Positions 1 to 12,869 of a stretch of 64,000 nt of DNA are shown here, in pieces. This DNA is from Conus ventricosus (taxonomy: Eukaryota; Mollusca; Gastropoda; Neogastropoda; Conidae), in NCBI GenBank assembly GCA_018398815.1, contig CM031596.1, positions 73,959,918 to 74,023,917 of the forward strand, given 5' to 3'. The notes beneath the pieces were generated by a model. It saw nothing but the letters and a program-made list of their open reading frames with translations. It did not search any database and was not told where the DNA came from. The position numbers were made by a program, and so were the translations under genes. The first letter of the stretch is position 1. Each line of letters starts with the position of its first letter.

Positions 1-3000
1 GGACGAGAGAATGGAATTAAAAAACCAATCAAAATTTCCGGAAAAGTTTAAAAAAAGGAGCGCGGCATAAAAATTTAAAAATTCTTAACAAAAAGGACCA
101 GAACTAACCCCCCCCTGGAAAATTTTTTAAGGAAGGGAAAACCCCCTTTAAACAAGCCAATTTTTTTAAACCCCCCCCTTCGGTGCTTTTTGCCTTTGAA
201 CCACACAGAAAATTCAAAAAAATTTTAATAAAATGTTTTTCAGCCTTCAAAAGGGGGGAGGGGCCCATTAAGCCCCGAATTTTAAAAGGGGCCCTGGCCC
301 TCAGAAAAAATTTTTAAAACCCCATTGAAGAAAAGGGAATTTTTTATAATCAAAAAATTTTTTGGGAAATTTGACCGGAAGAAAACTTTCCACCAAAAAA
401 GGGTTTTTTTGGGTCTTAGAGGGAATGGACATTAGGGACCTGTTTCCACATTTAAGGGGAAAAGTTTAAAAAGGGGAAGGGGCAAAAAATGAACTTCCTT
501 TTAATGGTTTGTAAAAATTGGGCGGCCGACTTTAAAATTTGGGGGAAAGCCTCTAACCATTACTTTGGACCCCCATTAAATCGCCCCGGGTTAGGGGAAC
601 CCCCATCAAAAAAATTTTACTGGGCTTTAATTTAAATTGTCGTTTCCCGTTTCTTTTGGAAAAACTTTGTTGGGGAATTAGAGGATGCACCCCTTAAAAC
701 CCCCCAAAACAAAAATTTTTTTTGGCCCCAACTCGTTAGAAAAGGGGGCCCCCCTTTATGTTTTTAATAAAAAAGGGAAGGTTGGGCAAGGCCGCCAACC
801 TCCATTTTTTCCAACTTAAAAAGGGCCCAAGGCCGGCCGATCCTAAAAAATTTTCAAAAGGTTTTAAAGGGGGGAAACAATTTAACCCCTTTTAAACAGA
901 GGGTTCATTTTTTGAAAATTTAGAAAACCCGTTTAAAACTTCATTGGACCTCCGCAAAATTTCTACCCTTTAGGGGACGTTTCCCAAAAAGAAGGGTAAA
1001 AGAGAATTTAAATTTCCTAATTTAAATGAGGAAAAAAAAGCGGGGGCTTTTCAGGCCTTCTTACATTTTTTAAAAAAACCCCTTTTGGGAAGGGAACACT
1101 TTTTAAATCTAAATTCTTTTTAAACAAACATTTAGGGAACCAAATCCAAAAACCTTTCCCTTAGAAACAAAATTTCCACAGGGGCCCCAAAAAAAGGCTT
1201 AAAATTTAAATTTAAGCTGATACCAAACCGGGTTTATTTAAAAAGGTTTGGGAAAAATCCCAAACCCAAAGGAATGTCAAAATAAGAGAAACCAAAGATA
1301 ACCGAACCCAATTAAGGCCTAACTTCAAAAAAAAAATTTTTCAAGACTTTTTAAAAAATTTTAAGTTACCTTTTTGGATAATTTTTTGAAAAAAAAAAAA
1401 AGGAAACTTTGGGACCAAAACCTGATTTAGGGGATTTTTTTAAAGGTTTTAACAAAGCTTTTTAAAATTTAGAATTTCTTTATCCCCAACAAAGGGCCTT
1501 AAACCTGATTCCCAAAAAAGGGCTTTAAAAGTTTTCCTGACCATTTTTGGAAAAGATAAAAAAAAAGAAATCTTTTAAAAAACCATTTTGGGAAGGGAAA
1601 TTACAAAGGGGAAATTTTCAGGGATACAACCCCCGATTAACCGAAAATTTAACACAGGCCGTTTTATTTAAAAACCCTACAAACCCCTTAAAAATTAAAT
1701 AAAACCCAAAAGGGAATTGGGGTTTTTGCATGTTCCCAAAATTTTTTTTCATCCGTTAATAAAAAGGGTTTTTTTGGGGAAAGATGAAGGATGAATTACG
1801 GGGAAAAAAAAACAAGGGTATTTGGGTTTAAGGCAAAAATGCAGTATTTCGACCCAAGAAACCTTTAAAGAAAGAAAAGGGGAAATCTGCGGTTTTGTCC
1901 CAGCCCCAACAAATCAAGGGACAACAACAAAAAGCATTGTTTGGCAATAAAATTTCCCACATGAAACGTAAAACGCAAATTCAAAATCTACATGAGTAAA
2001 ACAAAACCCGTTTTAACAAAAAGTCATTAGATAGAAAAAACCCACAAAACGGGTTTTTTGTTACCCAGAGTTTTCATAGCAACGGGAAAGGGGGAAACCG
2101 TAAATTAATTAAAGCGGAATTTGTCCCCGGGGGGGGATTATCTCAGTTTTTTCCCTTCACAAAAGATCTTTGGGGAGCTGGTTTTTTTTGTTGTCCCATT
2201 TTCCCTGAAATAATACCCCGGGGGTTCCCCTCTTTAAAATTCTTTTTATTTCAAAGGATAAAACACTCCAAACGGGAATCGGGTTTTCCCCTAAAGCGAT
2301 GTCCCTTGGGCCCCCCGGTAAAAAAAGGGGTACCTTATTTTTTAAAAAAAAATGGTAAAGTTTGCCGGTGAAGGTCCCTTCAAAAACATTTTTTTGGGTT
2401 TTTCTTTTGATTGCTTGTAGGTTTTACCCCTTTAAAATTTTTCCCTTATTAAATTGCTCGAAAAACTGAGGGCAGTTTTTCCCTAACCATTCTGTGTTGC
2501 GAAAATTTGCAATCAGCTCTCTTTGTTTACTGGAAGGGGGAAAAGTCTTTCAGCTAAATTTGTTAAAGTTTTCGACTAAAGCCTGGATCTATGAACTCCT
2601 GGAATCCCTTTTTTAAAGGGTAACTCTATTTTTAAAACAATAATTGTTTTCATTTGGGCCCTTTTTAAATTTTCTTTTCCTTCATCGACTTGAATCATGC
2701 GGGGGAAAAGTTAAGGGGCCTCGCTGGTTATCGCGTTGGAAACAGCAACACCCAGAAGCCTCTTTTGTTTTAAAATGGTTCGGGCATCTTTGTATTTTGG
2801 AAGCCATTTAAAAATGACGGGTGATTGCGTACTTAAATCTTTTCGAAAAATCCAATAAAGAGGGAAAATTTATAAAACCCATTTAAAGGGTTTGCCCGTT
2901 TGGAGTTGAAATTAACAAAGTGTGGTCCCCGATTCGTTGGGGGCAGGTAAATAAATTTCCCAAAATTGTTTGTTTAGAAAACCCTTTCCTTTGCTGTTTT

Positions 3001-5100
3001 TTCAGGGACCCCGCTGCTTGGCTTAGCTTTTTTTTTCCCCGGTTTCCCCTTCCCAAATATCCTTTGGGCAATAATAGTTTTTGTTCATTTTTTACTCACC
3101 AAATTTTTAAATGGCAAAAAAATTACACAAGGGTTAAACCCAAACAACAATAAACGCGTTTTCTTGCATTTTTTGTTTTTCTGAGGGTTGATAAAAAGTC
3201 ACTGAATTTTGGGGGGGGCAATGCCCTGGTGGTTTGCTGTTACTAAAATATTGTTTTTTTTGGGCCTAAACAACATCTTTAAATTTGGAAAGCGATCCCC
3301 CTGTTTTTTTCAGTTTTGTCATTAAAAAAATCTAACTGCTAAAGTTTTCTCCCTTTCCCATAGGCGTCTTGTGCAGTGCTATTTTTCCTCCTAACCCTTT
3401 GTTATGTCTTTTTCTCTCGCCTTTTCCCCCAGTTTACTAAATGCAAAATTTACTTCCGCTAAAAGCAAGCCCCCAATACCACAGCGCCCCCTTTTCATTT
3501 TGCGGGGTGAACCCAAATTTTTTTAAAAATGTATTTTTTTCTTACATATTTATATTGTCGGGAATTACCTTTGCTTAACTAAAAAATCTTTCGAGAAAAA
3601 ACCGAAGCTGAAATGAAAGCAATCAGCTTTGCTGAACCCTAAAAGGTCTGTTTCCCAAAGATCTCCCGGGTTTTAATTCTTAACAGGCTTTACCAAGCTT
3701 TTGAGAAACCTACCCTTTTTTCCCTCCAAAAACAGCAGAAAGGTAAAAAAGGTTTAGCAACAGTTTTTTTTCGGTGTCCCTTTTTTATAAAATAAAATAA
3801 TTATAATTATTAAAAAAAATGAAAAGTGATGACTACTACAGTAAAGGGGGCCTTTAAAACCCGCCCGAAATTATGAAAAGACCCAAATTTATGACAAGGT
3901 ATTTTGCCCAAAAAGGAGAGGGTGTAATTTTTTAGCCCCCCCTGCGGAAAAAAAAAACATTCCTCGGAACTGAATTCAGCAATGAAAAAGATTCAACAAT
4001 GTCCCCCACAAGACATTTTTTTAAAATATCAAACAAGGGTTTAAGCGCAGCTTGGGGGCTAGAAAAGGGAAAAAAAGGGGGGAAAAGGCTCTTAAATTTG
4101 TACAAATAAAATAGTCTTTGATTTGGGTCCCCTGGGTTCGAACAAGATCTTTTATGATTTAACGCCAAGGGTCCAGTTTTTAAAAAAAGACCTTTTGGTC
4201 CCTCGGATGTGATTTTTTACTATAATTTTTGGGAAAATTTTTAAACGCCTTAATCATGGGATTAATAATTTTAATCAAAAGATTTTAATTTTCCCCTTTA
4301 AAAAGAACGAGCTGGAAAATCATCAGAAAAAGGGAAAAATTTTAATCGGTGGAGAAAGTAACCAAGCCCGAAAAAACAGGGGAAAAGCCCCTTTAAACAT
4401 GAAGGCCCTTAAAAAAACCCGGGGGTGTTAAGCAGGAAAAAAAATTTGCCGAGTGGAAAAGACAAAAAAAAAATTAAAAGTTACAGAAAATTTACTCATC
4501 ATGAAAAAAAAAACGCCCCCAAAGCCAGAACAAGTTGAATTTTAATGCCCGCTATAAAAAATCCCTGTTATACAAAACACCCAAACCCTTTATGGGTTTT
4601 TGAAATTAAAAAATGTTGCCCAAATTTTTTGGGGCCCCTTTCCCGCTGCTGGGGGCGGTTTTTTAAGGCTATTTAAAAAATATACACAATGGCAACAGAA
4701 AAGAAAAGTTAAAACAACCTGAACCTTTAAAAAAAGAAAAAAAAAAACCCGCACGCCAAAACCCCAATAAAAACATCATTTTGGGGCCATTTATAAAGGA
4801 AAATATTTTAAGAAAATTAATTTTAAATTTTTTTTTAATTTAAAAAAGATCAAAGGGGTATTATAAAATGATGGGGGTTTAATAAAAAAAGACTGGATCT
4901 ATAAAAAACATTTCCATAGCCCCGAATTTTTAACAATGCGGGTTTCTTGGATGAAAACCTTCCTTTAAATTTTTGCGAGAACGCTGACAAGACATCCCCA
5001 ACGAAAGAGCGTTTTTTTTGAGGCTTTTGGCCAAACTTTGCCCCTTTAAAATTTTAAAAATAAAAAAAAAAGCTTTATTTTTTTTATAATTTTAAAAAAT
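1..5100. other. Low-quality noncoding sequence
   Basis: This stretch is dominated by runs of A, T, C and G that look like homopolymer miscalls. No open frame resembles a known protein on either strand, and no RNA gene or repeat could be recognised. Short frames in it are low-complexity. Uncorrected long-read consensus is the likely reason, by inference from the same texture in repeat copies at 7.5-9.3 kb whose clean relatives lie elsewhere in the window. Confidence 0.7.
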
Positions 5101-5109
5101 AATTAAATA

Positions 5110-5430
5110 AAGAAATTGGTTTTACTTAGGGATGAAATTGTTAAAGATCTTAGGTTAACTTTGGGTAAGAACTTGAGGAGAATTTTTGGGGGACTTAAAG
5201 ATGCTTAAGTAAAAACTTGTAAATGGGCTTTAGGATGACTTTTTGAATAACCCTTTAGGGTGACTTGGGAAAGACTTTTAGGATGACTTTAAATTTAAAA
5301 ACCCCTTTTGAAAGAACTTAAAGGTGACTTATGAATGCCTTTTAAAATTGTAAAAGACATTTAGGATGATTTGAATGATTAGGGTGGGTTTGAAAGACTT
5401 GAGGGGACTTGGAAAGACTTGGGATAACCC
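5110..5430. repeat. Short tandem repeat, GACTTTTAGGATGACTT-like
   Basis: Irregular tandem copies of a unit of roughly 20-30 bases built on 'TTAGGATGACTT' and 'GAAAGACTT' are visible. Unit length varies because of base-level errors, so the true period cannot be fixed here. Confidence 0.6.
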
Positions 5431-5434
5431 TTTA

Positions 5435-5556
5435 AATGGGGCGTGCGTGGGGGGGGGGTGGGGAGAAGTGCGTGCGTGGGGTGGGGGGGGAACGTTTCGT
5501 GCGTGGGGTGGTGGGGGGGGGGAGACGTGCGGCGTGGGGTGGGGGGGCGCAGGAGT
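5435..5556 (+). repeat. G-rich tandem repeat
   Basis: About four copies of a roughly 30-base unit containing GTGCGTGGGG and runs of 5-10 G. Repeated G-runs could form G-quadruplexes. It lies between two other short satellites. Run lengths are unreliable because the whole region has homopolymer errors. Confidence 0.6.
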
Positions 5557-5584
5557 TACCCCCCTTTTGTTTTCCCCCAATTTG

Positions 5585-5835
5585 CAATTTTAAAAAAATT
5601 TCCCAAACCCCCTTGCTACTATAAAAAGGGGGTTCACCGCAAAGAACGGTTTTTTATGCCAAAGGGGGTTTTACCGCAGCCCTCTTGCCGCTAAATAAGG
5701 GTTCCAAACATGAACGGCTATTTTATAGCAAGGGGGGATTTTTTTCCCTAAACCCCCCTTGTACTATAAATAGGCCCTTCCCCCCGCAGAAATTAAATTT
5801 TTAGCAAAAAGGATTTTACCGCAGCCCTTGTTTCT
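5585..5835. repeat. Tandem repeat with TTGCTACTATAAA and TTTTACCGCAG motifs
   Basis: Several degraded copies of a unit of about 40-60 bases are seen, alternating 'CCCTTGCTACTATAAA', 'GGTTCACCGCA' and 'GGTTTTACCGCAGCC'. No coding content is apparent. Confidence 0.5.
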
Positions 5836-5846
5836 AAAATACGTTC

Positions 5847-6023
<177 letters not shown>

Positions 6024-7480
6024 ACCGAAAACGAGTTTTAAAATTTTAAAAAGGGAAATTTTCCCCCCCCTTGCCCTTAAAAAGGGGTCCCCCCAAAGGT
6101 TTTAAATGCAGTAACCCCGGCTAAACCCTCCCTTTACGAATGGGCCTTCAACTCTGAAAAATGAAAACTTTCCCCCCTTTTCCCCCCCCCCCCTTTTTTC
6201 CCTTTCCAAAAAAACCCATTTTTCTTCCCCCTTTAAAAGATTTTTTGGGCCCCCTTGGGTTTAACTTTTTTGAAAGAAGTGCGGTCCCAACCCTTAAAAA
6301 AAAGGAGGGTTTTAGGCCCCCTGGGACCTATTTTGTTTTAAAACATTAAAGTTTAGTTTAGGGGAAAAAGGCAGAAAAAGGGGTTTTGGGGGTTTTTTAA
6401 AAAAAAAAATAACACTTAAACACCAAACAATTGCCCCAAAAAAAGAATTTAAAAAATCCAAACCGTTTAATTTTTCCTTTTTAAAAAAACCAAAATAAAA
6501 AGGTTCCATTTAAACATTGGGGGTTCACTTTTTTTTTTCTTAAAAAAAATTCCCGTTTTTACAAAATGGGGGTAAATAAAAATTTTGGCCCCCCAATCAA
6601 ACCCGGTTTTTCCCCGTTCCCCCTTTTTTTGATTTTTTTCCCCGTCCGGTGTAAAAAAGGGCTGCAAAACCGAAAAAGCGGGGGCCCCTCGTGTCACCAC
6701 GAAAACCTTGTTTTGGGTTTTTTGTCGAAAGGGGCAAAATTTTTTTTTATAAAAACCCATTGCAACCCGCCAATCTTTTTATTTCCTTTTAAAAACCCCA
6801 AAAAAAACCTTTGAAACCGCAGCCAAAATTAAATTATTTTTGTTTTTCCCCCCCGGGTTTTCAAAAGGTTTTAAATAAAATTAGGTCAAAAAAATGTTCG
6901 ATTTTTTTTTTTAATTTAAAAAAAAAGGGGGTTTTTGGGGGGGTCAAAAAGGCCCGCCGCTCGCCTGGCGCGTTTCCCCCCGCGCCCGTTCCGGGTTTTT
7001 GGGGGGGTTTTTTTTCCTCCCCTTCTTTTTTCCGCCCCAGGGAAAAGGGGGGCCAAAAATTTAAAAGGCCATTTCGCCCCAAAAAAACTCGGGGGGTGGG
7101 GAAGCAAAAAAAGGGGGGGGGGGGGGGGGGGGAATTTTTAAACAAAAAACCTTTTTAAAACCCAAAAGGGGGTTCTGGGTTAAAAATCATTTTTTTATTT
7201 TTTATTTTTTTATTTTAAGAGCAGAAAAGGGCCTACTATATGGGAGTTTTGTGGATTTCCCTAGCGCCTTTCTCGGGCCCCCGTTTTCAGTCACATTCCC
7301 GGTTTGTCCCCCAACTGTTCCTTAAAAAACTTTTCCCCTACCAGTGGAACCCTTGGGAAAGAAAAACACCAAAGGCTAGACTTGAATGGGAAATTGAAAT
7401 GGAGGGCACCTGCAGTTGGGTATAAGGGCTACAAAAAAACTGAGACATTTTTTTATAATGCTTTATTGATTTGGTTTTTT
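6024..7480. other. Low-quality noncoding sequence
   Basis: C/T/A/G homopolymer-rich sequence without recognisable genes. Frames here, such as those across 6811-7158, are low-complexity and differ between strands only as mirror artefacts. Confidence 0.6.
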
Positions 7481-7484
7481 TCTT

Positions 7485-7895
7485 TTTTTTTCTGGGGTTT
7501 CCAGGGGGTTATACCCTGCGGGGACCCCCCTGTATAGGCCCGGCAAATGGAGTTTTTTGTATGCCCTTTTTTTATCCCCCCCCATTAAGGGCCATACCCA
7601 TTTCGGGGAAGGTTTCAAGTAGTGTCCCCCTGTCATCCAAAAACCCCGGCCAAAAGGCCCTTTTCTTTTCCCAAAGTTGGTGATGGGGTTTTTGTGTGTT
7701 TCAAGGGTGTTATGCGGGTTCCACACGGGAAAAATCGGTTTATAGCCCCAATTTGAAGGACTAATGGGGAAAGGAGGCAGAACCAATTTTTAACCCCCCG
7801 AGGGAAAAAACCCCCCATTTTTCCGAAATTCGAACCCCAAACCCCCGGATCACGGGGTCCGGCGCTTACAACGAGCTATCCGGCCCCCCCTTGTG
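7485..7895 (-). mobile_element. tRNA-headed SINE (family 1), low-quality copy
   Basis: Read on the minus strand, a tRNA-like head near 7830-7895 (a B-box-like GGTTCGAATTT and GCGCCGGAC) leads into a core that matches the cores at 27.1-27.3 kb and 59.45-59.6 kb, including 'GTTGGTGATGGG' and 'GTTTATAG' on the plus strand. The 3' part near 7500-7620 matches the tail of the 59.6-59.77 kb copy, with a 'CCATTAAGG' and 'TCGGGGAAGGT' stretch. Many homopolymer errors are present. The resemblance to gastropod SINEs is from memory. Confidence 0.65.
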
Positions 7896-8430
7896 TGGGT
7901 TTATAATATTTATGGGTAAGGACAGAGATTACATGACGGCTGTTTCTCCCGTGCTCTGAATTTTTGTTTGATCCAAACAGGCTGTTAGTTGTTTTTCTTT
8001 TTGACTGTTTTCTTTTTTAGACTGCTTTTAAATCTTTTAAAGCCACTCGCATCTCTGATTTTTGTTCCACCAATGATAAAAAATCAACCCTGAACTTATT
8101 GCAAAAAATGTTTGAAAGCACAAATTAATTTCTTTTTCGATGTGAAGCCCGGGGCTTTAAACCCCGGGCCCGTTTGGGTTTTTTTTCCCCTCTTTCCCTG
8201 GGGATCTTTCAGTTTTCCCCCCTGCAAATTTTTAAATTTTTTTTCTTTTTTTCTTTTTAATCAAAAGGAATTGGTATTCCCTTTCAGGCTCAAAAAAGGC
8301 CCAAAAGATAACCCCAAAACCCCCTGTGAAAAGTCGGGGGATTGGTGCAACAAGCACAGAGATTTCACCCCTTCAGTGTATAAAAACCCCTTGTGGGTTT
8401 CCCGATTTCCGGGTTTTAATTTAATAAAAT
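7896..8430. other. Noncoding interval between two SINE-type repeats
   Basis: Nothing recognisable as a gene. A reverse-complementary CCCGGGGCTTTAAACCCCGGG palindrome-like stretch sits near 8148-8168. The rest is T-rich. Confidence 0.4.
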
Positions 8431-8432
8431 CT

Positions 8433-9312
8433 TTAAATTTTTTTTTTTTTTTTTTGTCCCAACCTCTTTCCCACCAAGGCAGTGCACCACCCCCCCATTC
8501 CGACCCCCCTCCACAGCCACAGCCCGGGGGGCCGCCCCGGGGCCCCACAAAAGGCAATCCACAGGGGGCAGTCAATTTCAAGTCGCAAAAGGCAACCCAC
8601 CGGAGGGAAAAACTGCACTGCTGCCGGTTTACTTTGGGGGTGTTTAGTAGCGCCCTTTTTGTCTAAATACGCCGGAAAACACCTACTAAGCCCCCCACTG
8701 ACGACAATAATTTCTTAAACCGGGAGACCGGGTGAGGGGAGCTCTTTCCCCCCCGGGGGGGCGCCACCACGCCCGCCCCAAAGAAAATCCCCCGTGGACC
8801 CCGCCCATACCCGGGACCCCCCGGCCCCCAAAACCCAAGGGCCCCAACGTGGAAAGGACATCAAAAATTTAGGGCCCATGAGAGCCCTGGCATGAAGGGC
8901 ACAGGGGAATTTGGGGCTTTTTTTTTTTGCTGATCGATGGGGAATAAGGAATTAAATTTGATGAAGCTACGGGGTTCCCTTTTTGGGCTGAAAACATGGA
9001 AAAGGGTTGTACTCAACCTTCCTTTAAATATATCCGGGGTCAACCAAACCCCAGAGAATTTCAGGCAAACCCGCAGTGTTTGGGCAGGAAATTTTAACAA
9101 ATCTCAGAAAAAACCCCAAAAAAAAAAAATTTTGGGATGAAACTCGACTGTGTGGTCCCAGTCTTCCCAAAATGAGTCCGCAGGGAAACCGGCTCTGGGT
9201 TTGGAGCTGGCTGGGGGAGAAAAACCCACATACTTGATGGGGCGAACCCCGACCTCCCAACCGGGGGGGGGGGGGGTCCCCGACGCTAACCCCCTTCGCC
9301 ACGGCGGGTTGT
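8433..9312 (-). mobile_element. Large tRNA-headed retroposon (family 2), minus-strand copy
   Basis: This is a minus-strand, low-quality copy of the 0.88-kb repeat best seen at 48184-49067. The tRNA-like head lies at about 9150-9310, the conserved 'CACTGCAGCAGT'-type block near 8600-8640, and the 3' 'GGTTGGGACA' plus A-tail appears as a T-run at 8440-8455. Homopolymer errors obscure exact ends. Confidence 0.75.
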
Positions 9313-12300
9313 TTTAAATTTTTGGGCTCTTTTCAGGCCATCAAGGGGTGAAAAATCCCACAAATGCACGATGAAATTTAAACTCATGAACCTCCCCCAA
9401 AGTTTTATCGGTAACGCTAACCCTCAGCCACAGTGGCTTGTTCGTTTTAGTAAATTTTTTGTACAGCAGCTATGTTTTCCACAAAAAACTATGAAAAGGC
9501 TAGTTTGTATATGAATTTTGTGACCCTGAATTTACAAGTGTGGTATTTTTTTTTGAAAAATATTTTATTTTATATTTTTGGTTTTTTTCTTGACCAAAAA
9601 AATCAAAATGTAATAACTAGAAATAAATTTTTCCCCGTAAACGATAAAGGTTTTAAAAAAACTTTCCCTTTTGCCTAGCCCCCGGCAAAGGGGGCCCTAT
9701 TAGGGCTGTCGGGTGCGTTGAAATCAACTAAAAAGTCAATATCAAAAAACAAAATTTTTAAAAAACATTCAACATCCCCCTTTTAAATACACCCAAAAAC
9801 ACAAACCCTCTGTTTTTTAAAAAACTTTTTTAGTAGAACTCTCCCCGGGAAACCCCAAAGTTTTAAAACTTTTTCAAACTGTCTCCCAGTACCACTTCCC
9901 TGAAAAAACAAAAACCCCAAAACCAAAAAAAAATTCCAAAACTCCTTGAACCCTAAAAGAACAAATATAGTTGCCCCGAAGGATTTTCCCTTTACTGGGA
10001 AAACTGGAAAGGATATTTTTTTTTTTTATTTTTTTTTTTTTTTTCATAAGATTTTATTTAGGATAGGGCAAAAGTTCAAAATGTTGGGAAATTGAAAAAT
10101 GTAAAAACCCCTACCCGCTTTTTGGGTTTTAAACCCGGCACAGAAGGGTTTGCTATAGGGTTTGACGGGAAAAAAAATAAAAACCCCCTTCAGGGCAGCT
10201 GGGAAACGTTTAAAAATAATCTCTCGTTCTTTTTTTTCAATCTCTAAAGTTCAATTTCCGGAGTAACAGTGATCTTGAATGCACTCCCCCCCCCCTTAAG
10301 TTCTGTCCCCCAAATAGCCCCATCCAAATGGCCCAAAAAAAAAAAATCGTCAGGGCTTGGAATCAAGCTGTTCACTGAACCACCACGAAAACCAAACACC
10401 CACTCGTACTGCCAATGCAAGGTTCATGGGCCCTTTTCAGTTCTCCCCACAATTTTCTGCAGGGTTTCTTGAAGGTTTAAATGGTGGGCCTCCTAAACCA
10501 TTTCCACAAGGGTTTTTTAAGGGGCTCCAAAAGCATGCTTTATCTGAAAAACCCGTTTAATCTGCACACAAACCGTAATATAAAACAGCCCTGTTGGGGT
10601 AAGGGTTTAATGACCTTTAAAGGGCCAAACCCGGGGCTTTGGGGGGTGGGTTGTGGGGGGGGGGGGACAGGGGGGCTTTTAACCCTGATACCCACTCACA
10701 TGACTTAAAAAACAGAGACAAAAACCCGCGGGGAAAAAATTCGTTGGGGTAAAAGGGGGAGCCTGACAGCCCTTTAATGTTCAGCTGGACACTTCCCACC
10801 GAAGGGATGCCTAACAAACGGCGGAACTGGTTGTTGTGTTGCAGGCTTTGGGCAAAGGGGAGTGGGGAATTCACATTCTGTTGTTTTTTAACCCCTTGAC
10901 CCCCGCAGGGCCCCTTACGGTTGTCCCCAAAGCAGGAAAGGGAAAAACACTCTCATGATCACTTAACAAAAACATACAGTCCCAAAAAAAGTGACATCTG
11001 TTTCTTCAGTTTTTTGCACATCTTTAAAATGGCCTGAAAAAAACCGGGGTTTTGGGGGTGCTCGGGGCCTTGACCTCTGCTTCCGTTTTGTGCACATCTA
11101 ACCTGGCATTAACTACGCGTTTTGGGGGTGCTCGGTGCCCCTGTTTTTATTTATCACACCCCTGCTTTTCAAACCAAACCCCTCCAAGAACAACGAAGGA
11201 AAGGGTTTTAAAAGAAAAAAAAAAAAAAAAACCCAGAAAGATAGGCCAAAGAAAGAAAAAAAGAAAATGCAGATCGAGAGAGAAAAGGTTTCAAGCTGTA
11301 ACTTCGCACCCGAAAGGGGAAATTTTTTATGATGAGAATACAATGAAATTTAAAAAAACCTTTTGGCATTCTGACAGGGGCTAGTTTACCGCCCCTTTCC
11401 CCCCGGAAAAAAGCCAAGGGCCTGTAATTTTTCCCCTTGTTCCTGTAAATTTTTTCCCCCGGGGAAAAAAAATTTATTTGATCAAAATCTGTCCCTTCAG
11501 CTCATATGTGAAGGTTTTTGACCAAGGGACTGTACAATGGGATGCATGGGTTTTTCGTTTAGGGTGACCCCAAAATTTTTGATCAAGCCTTTCTTTTCAA
11601 AGCAACATGAATGGTTGGTGTGTTGGTCTGTGTCGTGTGCTTTTAATCAATACGGGGCAACACAACACATTTGTACTGCCCCCACCTTTATATGTATCTT
11701 TATTTATCCGAAAAAAAAATATGTACATTTTGGGAAGTAACACCGTGTGTGAAGGGGAGAGAGAGGGTGTGTGCGCGTGTGCGTTTTGCACCCCCGCATG
11801 GGCCTGCATGTAATGAAAAGCATTTTTTTTCGGTGGTTAGATCTTGTTTTGACCCTTTAAATTTTTAAATTGATAAACAAAATTTGACCTTTTCTTTTTT
11901 AAAAAAATGCCAATGTTTGTGGGATGTTTGAAATGCATTTTTTGCGTCATAGGGCTCAGGGCCCAGGTGGGGATTTTAACCCCAGACGGGGGACGTGAGC
12001 CGGGATCAGCTGGGTTCATCTGTGCCCCGGCCCTTCGCTCTTCTTCAGCTTCTGGCGAAAAAACATGGGCCCAAGCGGTGTTTTATTGCTGTTCCCGGAA
12101 AAACCCAAAAAAGTCGTGAATGAAACCCGGTACTGATTTTAATCTTTTTTCTTTTTTTTTTTCAACTTACCCCGGCATTAAACCTGTACGGGCAGTCATT
12201 CCATGGCAGTAAACGAGTGGAGAAAGTCCTTTAGATGGGAAGCCCCGTGAAGTGGTTAGGAAATGGAAGAGAAAGGGGAAAAAAAAAATGTTTTTTTAAA

Positions 12301-12385
12301 AACCCGGCCCCAAAAACAACATTTTGCCTTTCTTTATAAATACGTGTGACCGAGTTTAAAAAAAATTGTTTCATGCCCCCCTTTT
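9313..12385. other. Low-quality interval without recognisable genes
   Basis: No gene could be supported. A second tRNA-like fragment may lie near 9360-9450 (reverse-complement 'TGGCTGAGGGTTAGCG' type sequence), too weak to call. T-runs near 10019-10043 and A-runs near 11215-11231 are present. Confidence 0.4.
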
Positions 12386-12500
12386 CCACCCTCACACACC
12401 CCACGCGCACGCACGCACGCACAACCACACCACACAAACACAACCCCCACGCCCGCACACACACACACACACCCCCCCCACCACACACACACACACACAA
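12385..12500. repeat. (CA)n/(CGCA)n microsatellite
   Basis: Imperfect CA and CGCA dinucleotide/tetranucleotide repeats, interrupted by C-runs. The open frames across it are shadows of the repeat. Confidence 0.85.
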
Positions 12501-12869
12501 AAACCAAAGAGCAATAAAAGCATTAAAAAAGAAAGCCCATTTCCCTTCATAAATACAAAATACACCCAAACAAATTTTGCTAAAAAACTGAGATCAAAAT
12601 TTTCCAATGGCCGCAGTCCCGATTTTAAATCGCCTGATTTCTCTGTCCCCACTTTTTTCAAAATGTCACCTGGTCACTGAATGAAAAAAAAAAAAAACCA
12701 AATTCCCTTTTTAAGTAACGGCCCAAAAAAAATTTTTTAAATATTTGAAGTTTACAAAAAATGTTGATGAATCGGGCCCCCAGTTGTTCTCTTTCAGTGT
12801 CGGTTTTGATCCAAATTTTTTTCTGTCTACCCTTTATTGTTACATTTAGACCCACCTCTACCCATTTTA